A stretch of DNA of 64,000 bases, from positions 8,949,650 to 9,013,649 of the forward strand of contig NW_002060945.1 in NCBI RefSeq assembly GCF_000150275.1. Reading direction: 5' to 3'. The stretch's first letter is position 1; every line of letters begins with the position of its first letter. The notes below the pieces were generated by a model. It was not told where the DNA came from, did not search any database, and saw only the letters and a program-made list of their open reading frames with translations. Source of the DNA: Trichoplax adhaerens. Taxonomy: Eukaryota > Placozoa > Uniplacotomia > Trichoplacea > Trichoplacidae. The position numbers and the translations under genes were made by a program. Below, piece by piece: positions 53,401-64,000 of this stretch.

Positions 53401-53879
53401 TCATTTGAAATACACAAACTTGTAGTCATAATAGAACAAGTAAGGAGGAAAAAGGATAAACGGGATGTTTACTGTTTACTTCTTATTCTTCGAATACAGT
53501 TACTTGTTTCCCTGGCGTTTTTCTTAACTTGCTAGCTTTAGAAACATCCTTGCTAGTGAGTATATAAAGATACATATGGGATAGGACTAGTACTTTATAA
53601 CGTCGAGGAGAGAGAAGATCTTTGCTTATTTGGTTAATTCCTTGCTTCGTCAAAAACTGGTATAGATCAATAAGCAACGCATGTAAGACAAATGATAACT
53701 TTTAGGAATAGACAGCCATGATGACAGTATTTTACTCTCTTGAATATAAACATGATTGTTATTGAGGTCAGATTTTACAACGCCAGTTTTGAGATTATTT
53801 TGGGTAGAAAATAGCTAGCCCATAAAGTTTGCACTTATTCTACTTTAGCTCAATAAATATCCATGATATACTGATATAC

Positions 53880-54730
53880 GTCTACTTTAATAGCTAATTT
53901 CTATATGTTAGATTTGAATTGTCAATTTCGACATTATTAGAGTAGAAAGGCTAACCCATCACGTTTTCATTTTTTGTTTTAGCTTAACAATTGTCTATCC
54001 TGTAGGTGATATTTATCTTAATGATCGTATCTGTGCATTCTATTTTAAATGTAAATTTTGGTATAATTTTACTTCATTAAGGCTACTGCACAAAATTTCC
54101 ATTTTATTTTTGGCCGCAGAAAAGTATATGATATAGTCTTCTACTTTAATGGCAATATTTGCCTATTTTAAAATGTAAATTTGACATTATTTTACGTAAA
54201 TAGCGGTTACCCTACCCCATCAAATTTCCAATCGATGTTTGGTTAAACCAATATTCACCTATTTTGACATGTAAATTGGATATTTTTTTGGCTTAAAATA
54301 GTAGCTACTCATCAAGTTTTGCTTTTACCTTTGGCTTCAGTAATATTCCACTATCTTAAAATTTATATTCGACATTTATTTTGTGTAAGTAGCTGTTACC
54401 CCTTTGAGTTTCTCTTTTTATTTTTAGCTCCAGCAATATTCGCCTGTTGAAAATGTAAATTTGATATTATTTTTTGGTAATATTGGTTACTTATCAAGTT
54501 TCCTTTTTTACTTTTAGCTCTAGCAATATTCGCCTATTTAAAATGTAAATTTGATATTATTTTGAATCAATAGCAGCTAGCCCATCAAGGTTCCTTTTTA
54601 TTTTTAGCTCAAGATATAGACATGATGTCGGTAACTACCCTTGCACGAATATCCCTCCAATTTTTGACAATAATTTTGAATAGTAAACGGATACCGTATA
54701 AAATTTTCAATTTAGTTTTAGCTCAAGACA
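53880..54730. repeat. Diverged tandem array, period about 90-120 bp
   Basis: Seven or so copies share 'cctatttaaaatgtaaattt', 'gatattatttt', 'aatagcggttaccc' and 'tttttatttttagctc'. The copies near 54450 and 54538 are the best conserved. Confidence 0.75.
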
Positions 54731-57259
54731 GATACAGATAGATATCCATTACGTGCAAGCCTACCGCTACAATAAGATTTATAGGTTAGGCTAGTGGATT
54801 CATAAATAAAATAGTTGGCAAGAAATTCTCATGGGATCGATAGTGATAGAAGTGAAGGAAATGCATAGGTTACTCCATGTTGATCCTTTTTAAATTGGAT
54901 TTTAGCCTGTTCTATACGGCTAATCCTATATGCATATTTCGGGGTAGTTGTTCTTGTGGTGTGCAATGCTTTCTTAACTCTATTTTAGTCTATCCATTTG
55001 AGTCCAATTAATTGATGGCAAAAGTTTGGAGAACTTCTTCTCTGTTTACTTGACTAGTGGTATCTGCACACTCCTATCGGACTGAGTGGAAAATAGTTAA
55101 GTAATCAAAACTGAAATTGAATGAAATTTTCCAAGGTTAATGTGACATATTGATTAATTAGTGGTAAAGGATAGGCGTAAAATACACTCTACTGTCTACC
55201 CATGAATAGGTTTGAAACATATTTTACGCTAGGAGATCTATTTACTACTGTATTTTAAAACAATATTTCCATCATTTATTGATTGCTACGATAGAGATTC
55301 AATTCATATCAGCCTCAATGATTGGGTGGGGAAAATAGTAGAGTCTAAAAAATAAACAAATTCTTATTTCTTTTCTACCCAGTATATGAAAGGGAAAAAA
55401 TTGAAATAGAGAGAAAAAAACAATGTCTTCTGATGGACTTTGTTATAATCGTATTCTATTATAGCAATCAAATAGAAAATAAAAAATTGAACTGAATTCA
55501 TAGTTTAAGCAGAACAATTCGCTTTGAAAATTCATGTTTAAAGTAGACATTATCCATTCAATACCTATGGAAAATGTTGGCGGTCGAAATTAGTCGCCAT
55601 TAGCGATGTTCTGCTGTTGCGAGCTTGTCCATTTTTTGCTTATCATGATAGCATTACTCTATCTATAATCCAGGCAATATTATTTCTATCCCATTGACTA
55701 AATTTCCAAATAAGATATTGTTACCAACGCTATTTCTATCGATTACTTTCCTCCCCTTTCCTTCTATCCCATCGTGGGATAAAATCGTTCTTGAAAAATG
55801 GTTTATGACTGGCTGCAGTCAGTAAGGATTTAGATATACTTTACAGCAATTGAATTATATCACCATGACGAACAAAATGGTGCATCCTAATAGAACATGA
55901 AGTTAATCGATTTACGCAAGATTCTCATGGTTGTATCTACATAGAATACAATTAGAGTAACATTAATTATGCTGCTATATTGAATATTTCATGCATCAAT
56001 TATTCTGTTAGAATTTATTGGTTGTTTTGCTACGATAGCCGGATAATTTATTATTTGTATATTGTCTCTATAATTTGTCTCTTCTTATATAATCATCATG
56101 TAAAAATATCAATTTACATCTGATAAAAAAAGCTTTTCAACTCCATTGAGTGGGATTTTCCTTCCCCTTTAAAAAACCATGACTGTTATATGATGGTCAT
56201 TAGCTAAGTAAAATATTGTGTCATGAATCATTGGTGGATTATTGCACCATCATTGAGTGGGCTGACTGACAGGACTTGAAAATATTAACTAGGTGATAAA
56301 TAATGATTGATTGATCTTACTAATACCTGATCATTCAACATTTCTACCCTTATTTTAAGTCTCAAGATTTAGTTTGGGTTTAAATGGATAACAACAGAAA
56401 CAGGGATGGAGCGACAGGATTTTTTGAATACAAATGTTAGCTAGGTCATGAATTATTCAATTCCTTGACTAATACCTAATCTATCAAGATTATTTTCATG
56501 GTATCATTGGATTATTGAGTTGGTTAAAGTGAATGCCAAAGAATAATTAATTCAACAAGCATCTTTATACCATAGAGTAGATTTATCGATGAATAGGATG
56601 ATCTTGTACTTGAATAGCAGGAGAAAAATACAATTTAAAAACAACGATACAATCGTCAATACCATCCAGATCTGCTCCATATTTATAATGATCTTTTTTC
56701 AGCTATTTATTGTTGCTTTTATTGATGTATATAGACATGGTAAGAAATAGTGGATAGTTGATTATAATTATCATCTTTTAACAAATATCATTATTGACAT
56801 AAAAAATTGTCTGCCATACGGACAGTCATGGTGTTATGATTTGGATGTCAATATGATCTCTTGACGAAGATAGAATTTGGCAATTTCACTCTTCCATCAA
56901 AAAAGTGGAAGACTATTTGCAATAACACTAGAATGCTAGGAGATATTTTCCATCTTGAGGGTGATTATCAACGTCATTAAACTTAATCAATCGCTGAAGA
57001 TAGGGATCAAGATACCGCTAGATGGATAGATGAGGGATGATGGCTCTATTTTGAGTGCTAAAAATCGTGATAGAATAGCGTAGGAAATTCAAAATAATAA
57101 ATGGTAAAAAATGTTATCGTAATCTTTCATTCTTATGTAGTAGGATAGGGGTAGAAGAATTGATTTTCGGTTTGCTTGTACAATTATGGTAGGATAGGAT
57201 ACCCAATTAGAAGATCAACTTGATAAATTAGGAAAGCTTGTTCAGTATCTCTCATCAAG

Positions 57260-57720
57260 TAGGGAGTTGAAGGAAGAATATCTTCTCATGCTTAAACATC
57301 TCTTTTCGATTAAGGCATTGATAGGAGAATCAGATTCCCTTCTTCAGATTCCCCTGCAATAACTATTGATAAGTTGTAAACATGAAAGATAATTTCTCAT
57401 CCTGTAGCATAGGACTGAAAGAATTTATTTTTGTTTCTAGCTTACTTAAACATCTCCTATCGAGTAAGGCATTGATAAGAGAATCAGATTCCCTTGCAAT
57501 AACTATTGATAAGTAGTAAACATTAAAGACAATTTCTCATGTAGTAGAATAGGAGTAAAAGAATTTAATTTATTTGCATACTGTATAGCTAGCTCGACCT
57601 CGCCCTATCGAATACGTCGTTGATAGGCGAATAGATTCTCACACAATTATAATATTAGACCATTAATAAATTGTTAAACACTAAAGAATATTTCTCATCC
57701 AGTAGAATGAACGTGAAAGA
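57260..57720. repeat. Tandem repeat, period about 155 bp, three copies
   Basis: Copies share 'aacatctcttttcgattaag', 'gcattgataggagaatcaga', 'aactattgataagttgtaaa' and 'aatttctcat...gtagaatagga'. The first two are close; the third is more diverged. Confidence 0.75.
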
Positions 57721-59513
57721 ATTGATTTTTATTTTACTCATTCAATCATGACCAGATAGAATAAAACCTTTTAGCTTGTTCACTATCGATCAAGTAGAAC
57801 GTTGATGGAAGAATATGTTCCGTCATGACCATGTTCAAAAGATACGGAGGCTAATAATCAATCATTGCATACTATTTTTTATTAATTGCCATTCTTATCT
57901 TAGCCTATTTAATATTGGTGTAGTAGAATCTTGATCGAATTTGATGTACTTCTATTTATCGAGGTATTACCCTATACTAAATTGACACAATAAATCCATT
58001 CTTAGCTAAGCCTAGGTAATATTAATGGAATAGAATTTAGACAGAGCTCTATATACTCCTATTTGTCAAGGTATACACTAGATCGATAAGCTTATCAATC
58101 CTTAAGCTGGAAATTAATCATGCCTTCACAAGTAGACTCAATCAATCAATCCAACATCTCTTTGGGAACCAACTCCAATTTCTATTACTTTTATTAAATA
58201 AGCTGTCATCATTATAATTATTGACAGTTGGTAAAGTCAAATAGGATCTTCCTTGTATGTTATGATCATTGTAGCTAAATAAATGGAATCCTGATTCATA
58301 TAGTCGATATAGTATAGTTTTAGCTTGGAATAACGAAGATAAATCCGTTACTATCAAGAAAAAACAAAACTATATTAGCTGTATGATGATGGCTATTCCT
58401 TCATCATCACTTTGTCCAGCTTACGTCAATTGATTAACTATGAACTAATGACGATCAAAAGTAATTTATTGCAACATTGGGATGATCGAGTAAAAGACAT
58501 TATTCAATCTTAAGCGTTTGTTATTTATAGGTAGTAAGTTGATCGTATTCAATGATTACATCGACCAGTTTATTTCTTTCATATCGAGTTGTTTTTACCG
58601 TAATAGACATAAACGTTGAGTATAACATGCCTATACATTAACTGATGATTTTAATTGAAACAATAACGTTCAAGAAGAATATTTTATTGTCATCCATGAC
58701 AGTTAAATCATCAAGATAGGCAGTTATTGGATCGATGTTGTCAATGTGGTAGAAGAAAGGATAAGCGAAGAAAAAGAGAGAAAAAAAGACTGATCTTCTA
58801 CTTTTATAATAAGACGATGGTGATGATGAAAATAAAAGTGATTTTACCATTTCCAATTAATCATCATCATGACAATAACATAGTATAAACACTATGGATA
58901 CAATCAACAAAAAAATGGAAAAAAATCCAATCGACTGCGTCATTGGGTGGAAATCTTGCAATCTCCCAGTCTATAACTAAAGACAATCTTTTCAATAGTT
59001 GATTTTTTCATTCTTGTTTAATTAAGTCATTTTTTTATTTTACTTTGTCTCCTATTTGTTTTTTATTCTCTTGGCTTGAATTATTTTTCTAAACTCTTAC
59101 GTCTTTGTTGACGTTGCAAAAATAATTTTATTTGTAAATGACTACTCAAGCTTACGTCAATAAAACGGGATTCTATTTGAAACAGGGACCAGCTGGATAG
59201 AGGTTATAGTTTTCACCTTGGTATTATCCATTCTTCCATTCTATTTTGTCTTCTGATTCTATAGAATACACCCAATTTAGAATAGTTCAATTTTTTTTTC
59301 TTACTGGATAGGCAGTAATTGTTGCTGCACTCATTCGTTTTGTCCTATTGACTTTTAATACTACGACAACTCAAATTGATTTTAATGTAATTGAATAACA
59401 TCAAAGTTATCGGGGAGAAAATAACATCTACTATTTCTCCTGACTTGGATGGATGATTTTGAACCAATGTAATCCTATCTATCTCTTAATCTTTCCTACT
59501 ATTCTATTATTAG

Positions 59514-62500
59514 ATGTTAGTACGCCATCCAATCTACCTATCGATCCAGCCAATTTAGGTATGACAACCATGCAGGTAAATCATGATACAGCGAGTTCAT
59601 CGCTTCAACGTGAATTAATGGCTATGCAACAGCAACGACATCAATTAGAGCAACAAAAATTACAGCAACAACTTCCACTTAGTCATCAACAGCAACCACC
59701 ACCCACTGGACAACATACTATTTTACCCTTATTTCCACCGGCAACAGCAACAGCTGCCCAACTTTTATATCGTAAACGTAATCAACACTTAGACCATATC
59801 CAATTGCCACGACAACAATCTTTGCCGGCATCCCTTGAGCAACATTCGCCATTAGATCGATTTCCAGATTCACAGCGAGGTAAAAGAGTAATCTAATAGT
59901 ATATTCTATCCTTTTATGATTGATTCATCTACTTTTCAAGAAGTAATTGCAACTTTATCATCCCGTAAGAATCATAAATTAGTTGAATAGTTGAAGTTCA
60001 ATTCGAGTAGGTTGAGAAATAGATTGAATAATTGCATACTTCCAAGTATTAAGATAGCTCTCTTTCCTACCTCTTCTCCCCCAAATTGTAAGCGATCATA
60101 ATGATTCTGTCGCTAGAGCCTATTATACAAATAGAGTAGTCTAGCTACAACCTCATGGTAAAATAGTATTTGAATTCGTGCTTAATAGGCTTCCTATAGG
60201 GTAGTGTTGAACTATCATGGCTTATACCAATAAAGTGTTGTTATTTTAGCGATTAGAGTAGACAAGTATTAATCATCAATAGACTTTATAATTTCTTCTT
60301 CTTTCAATTCGACTCCAATCGTCATCATACTGGTGACTTGAGCTACGAATTAATAAATAAATGATGATTAGAAATAGTTATATTAATGAGTAATCTAAAC
60401 TGATTATCTCGTAATTACACTCATGATATCTATTAAGACATTGATTGTAGTCTAGTAATTACTTATGTTGATCTATTCTTGATTGAAATAGAGTAATGCT
60501 ATGTAGATTTGCTAGAGCTAGATCTATTCTTGATTGAAATAGAGTACTGCTATGCAGATTTACTTAGGTTGATCTATTCTTGATTGGAATGGAATACTGC
60601 TATGTAGATTTACTTAGGTTGATCTATTCTTGATTAAAATTGAATGCTAACGTATAAATTTACCTAAGCTAACCTGTTCTTGATTGAAATAGAATGCTAA
60701 TATGTAGATTTACTTTGATTAATCTATTGTTTGATTGAAATAGAACGCTGACGTCGGCATGTAGATTTACTTAGGTTGATTTATTCTTGATTGGAATAGA
60801 ATGCTGATATAAACATGTAGATCTGCTTGGATCAATCTTCTTTAAATACTGATGACATGTAGACTTTTACTTAACTTGATCTGTCCTTAGTTAAATACAA
60901 GTAGAATGCCCGCATATATACAGAGATTTATTTACTATACGTTGATCTATTCTCGTTGGGAATAGAGTGTTTGTATAGACGTACAGGTTTACTTATGTTG
61001 ATCTATCCTTGATCGAAATACTAGCAAAATGTCTACGTAGATATGGAGATTTACTTCCTGCGTGTTGATCCATTCTTGACCGAAACAGAATTTTTACATA
61101 GATATATAGCTTTAATAATGTTGTCTTGCCTTGATTGAAATAGAATACTTACATAGATATGTTAATTTTACTTACGTTGATCTATTCTTGCTTAAAATAG
61201 AATGCTTAAAATAGAATAATTACATAGATGAGTAGTTTTACTAATGTTGGCTATACTTGATTGAAATAGAATACCAAATTAGATACATAGATTTTACTTA
61301 TATTGATCTATTCTCGATTAAAATAGAATCTTTACATATATATAGATATTGATTTATGTTGACAATACTTTATTGAAATAGATTACTTAAATTTGATGTG
61401 TAGATTTTAATTATATCGATTTATTCTCGATTAAAATAGATTGCTTAAATAGATGTAGACATTGACTTATATTAGCTATACTTGATTGGAATATATATGT
61501 AGAGTTAACTTAGAGAGATCTATTCTTGATTGAAAAGGAATGTTTACATCGATATCTTCATTGACTAACTTCAGCTATCCTTGATTGAAATAGAACGCTT
61601 AATTACATACGTAGATTTTACTTATAGTGATCTATACTCGATTGCAATAAAATGATTACATGCATTTATACTTTGACTTATATTAGATATATTGGATTGA
61701 ATTAGAATGCTAAAATACGCTTGCAGATTTAACAATGTTGATCTATTCTTTATCGAAATATCCTTCATCCGTAAACACATAGATATTCCTATACAATTAG
61801 AGTAGTGTCGATACTCTGAGACATAGAAATTGATGGGAAAATATGGCTATGTTATTAACCATAAATTGAATTATTGACCCTTCTAGATGGCCATAAAGAT
61901 GTTAAACAACGATTACAAGAATTTGTATTAAATAAACAGCAAAGCATGTCTTCAGGTAGTACACCATCAACACCAACTAAATCGGATCATTTCCAGCCTA
62001 GCATATTCTCGCCAGCTCAGGAAATTGAACGAGAAAGTCGAGAAGCAAATGCAAAAAGACCAACTCAAGGGGAACGAGAATTAACCAAGAGAGCATTACG
62101 GGATCCTTTCCCTTTGCGTAAAACAAGTAAGTACATGCATTGAAAAGGTTCATTCAACTCCCTTCATTTCTATTTTTAATTAATTTTCTCCCTTACTTTG
62201 TTAACCATCGTAAATATTAATTAACAATGACAGTTGAATGTCATTAACATCGTTTGGTATTTCAATTTTATTGCTACCACTTGAATGGTAACTTTAGTGT
62301 CGGAACCCGATGTGCAAAATATGAAAATGAAATCAAAGATGAAATCCCAATTGACTCGATGCTATCGTAAAACGCCTATAGGAAGTCCAGCTAGTCGTCG
62401 TCGTGATATGTTTCGATCTACTCATTGTCGATCTTATAGTAGTAGTAATGAAGATGTAAATTATGAACCTCGTCGAAGACATTATCAATCATTTGAAGGT

Positions 62501-63923
62501 ATAGTAACATTCTCATACTGAAATAAGTTCTCTAAATCAGTCCATCAGTAGGAAAGCTGTTGTTTAATCCTGATTTACGTTCATTAAAAAACAATTTAAA
62601 CTCTTCATTTTAAGTCTACAAGTTTAATATCAGATCTCAAGTTTAGAACTACGTATTTTTTATATCAAAACTTTTCCTTTTGACCTAAAACGCGTCAAGT
62701 CGTTGTTTTCTTTTTCATGGCAGTTATTGCATAGGCATCTATTAACTAATTAACTTGATAATTAAATCTCCGCTTCAGTATTTGGATTTTGCAATTAATT
62801 CATCAGATAGCTAAAATACCTAATTTATCTATACTAGTACTGCTATTTCTTTGTCATTGTTGTATAGTAATGAAATTGAGCCCTCAATTAAATGTCCGTA
62901 ACCCTAATATCGTGCCTTAAGTATAGAACTACATTTTTCTATATAAGCACTTTTCCTTTTGACCTAAAATACCTTTATATGATCGTTTTCGTTCGCTTTA
63001 AAGTAATCGTGTAGAGCATTTATTCTCTCATATATTTTTTTTAAAATGAACTTCCATACGTTGCGCAACTATTTTATTGGATAACTTTTAATCTATTGCT
63101 TGCGATCTTACTATTTATTTAATCAGTCACTGTAGTTAGTTCGATAGTTTCATATTTATTTATCAAGTCAATCTCGATAATTGATTATATTTCCCTTAAT
63201 CAACTTACTTACTTTAATCAGTCATTATAATGTAGCTTAATAATGGCATGTTTATGAAATTAGCAACTGATAATCAATTGGATTTTCCTTGATCGTCTTA
63301 TTTATTTCATTAACCATTATAATGTACCGTAATCATTCCATATTTATAAAATCAGCAACCTATAATCAATTTAATTTTTCTTGATAATATTTAGTTAATC
63401 GGTAATCACAATTTAGCTTGTTAGTTCGTATTTAGGGAATCAGCTATTGATAAAAAAATTAATTTTTTCTTGATCATATTAATTACTTCGTCATGAGCCG
63501 CAATTTAGCTCGATACTGCAATATTTATGGATTTATCACCAAGAATGGATTTTATTTTTCTTGATCATGTTAATCAATTGATTATTAACCATAATTTAGC
63601 GTGATAATTTCATATATATGGAATTCACCATCAGTAAATAGTTTGATTTTACAGTTCGCTAATTGAAATTATTTCATGAGAAGAATACTTTAATTAATTA
63701 GCTGTTGACTACTTTATCTGCAAGCATTACTTGGAGCTTAAGGTGATAAATTGGTCTACGATTTATTTTTACTCACTAGCATTAGATTTTCTCGTTATTA
63801 TACCAAATAGCTAAATATAAATTAAAGTATTAACGACATCTTGAATTGTTTATAATAGAGGATAGCAGAAGTGGCACAAGTAGCCCACTATTAGAGTCGA
63901 ATCCATCACCTACTGGGAGTAAG
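59514..63923 (+). CDS. HDAC4: Class IIa histone deacetylase (HDAC4/5/7/9 type), N-terminal part
   Basis: Class IIa HDACs shuttle between nucleus and cytoplasm and repress MEF2 targets. Four exons join in phase 1 with GT-AG sites: 59514-59879, 61887-62126, 62298-62498 and 63859-63923. The first carries a Gln-rich helix (LQRELMAMQQQRHQLEQQK), as in the HDAC4 tetramerisation region. The second has VKQRLQEFVLNKQQ, matching the MEF2-binding helix. PLRKT at its end joins across the intron to MSEPDVQ, giving RKTMSEP, a 14-3-3 binding site like HDAC4 Ser246. A basic cluster follows (MKMKSKMKSQLTRCYRKT, SRRRD), consistent with the nuclear localisation signal. The last exon is Ser/Pro-rich. The deacetylase domain lies beyond the right edge, so the gene is partial here. 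HDAC4 is the closest label; a single ancestral HDAC4/5/7/9 gene is likely. Confidence 0.92.
60440..61790. repeat. About 60-bp tandem array of some 20 copies within an HDAC intron
   Basis: The unit 'gttgatctattcttgattga' plus 'aatagaatgct...acatagatatgtagatttactta' recurs about every 60 bp across the intron between the Gln-rich and MEF2-binding exons. Copies near 60480-60620 are almost identical; those after 61200 are more diverged. No coding frame is supported. Confidence 0.85.
62590..63620. repeat. Two diverged tandem repeats in an HDAC intron
   Basis: At 62620-62700 and 62900-62980 a segment with 'aagtttagaactac' and 'acttttccttttgacctaaaa' is repeated at about 280 bp. At 63130-63620 four or five copies, period about 110 bp, share 'tttttcttgatcatattaat', 'ataatttagcttgata' and 'tcatatttatgaaatcagca'. 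Confidence 0.65.
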
Positions 63924-64000
63924 GTCTGTTAAAAAGTGAATTATAATCTAGATTGCAGATACAGTACTCCATTGCAGATTGTTTCGCTTAGGATCCTTGA

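Larger units (their letters stand above)
47211..59513 (+). other. Putative first intron of the HDAC gene, repeat-rich
   Basis: AT-rich sequence with several independent diverged tandem arrays (listed separately) and no conserved plus-strand coding frame. Minus-strand frames at 58357-58142 and 58760-58640 look slightly protein-like and are discussed as a finding. If the candidate first exon is wrong, part of this is intergenic. Confidence 0.5.

Noticed and set aside
63881-63950. tRNA-like sequence (agtcgaatcc)
   Set aside because: No cloverleaf could be built, and the stretch is an in-phase Ser/Pro-rich HDAC exon.

Overview
The window is AT-rich eukaryotic nuclear DNA with spliced genes: short GT-AG introns (mostly 60-700 bp), a few multi-kilobase introns, and long repeat-rich spacers. 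The gene set (MSL1, an ERG-type KCNH potassium channel, fused PPAT-DPCK CoA synthase, class IIa HDAC, an FBXO48-like F-box protein) is animal in character. The compact introns, AT richness and mixture of short and very long introns would fit an early-branching animal such as a placozoan. That placement is inference; nothing in the sequence proves it.

Layout. 1-5.3 kb: tandem duplications and a large 36-bp-based satellite ending at the 5' edge of a gene. 5.34-8.46 kb (+): complete 8-exon MSL1 homologue. 10.89-11.25 kb (-): FBXO48-like F-box protein. 11.7-12.2 kb: TA/TACTGTA microsatellite. 13.92-23.88 kb (-): complete 10-exon ERG (KCNH2/6/7-type) channel with a 4.8-kb first intron. 23.9-29.4 kb: spacer with an 88-bp minisatellite in 279-bp higher-order units, inverted repeats and a possible small divergent gene. 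29.41-34.76 kb (+): 19-exon CoA synthase with a C-terminal extension of about 185 residues resembling a degenerate HD-phosphohydrolase. 34.8-47.2 kb: no recognisable gene. 47.2-63.9 kb (+): N-terminal half of a class IIa HDAC, running off the right edge, with repeat-filled introns; its catalytic domain lies outside the window.

The genes are unrelated housekeeping, chromatin and signalling genes, each with its own introns; there is no operon. MSL1 (a KAT8/MOF complex scaffold) and the class IIa HDAC are both chromatin regulators, COASY makes coenzyme A, and the ERG channel sets membrane excitability, but the sequence gives no evidence that they are co-regulated.

Two features stand out beyond the genes. 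First, a short palindromic word family (TACTGTA/TACAGTA, GTAC-centred) is scattered through the first 30 kb and expands inside unrelated repeats, but becomes rare after about 35 kb. Second, the COASY gene continues in frame through seven more exons past the usual end of the enzyme.
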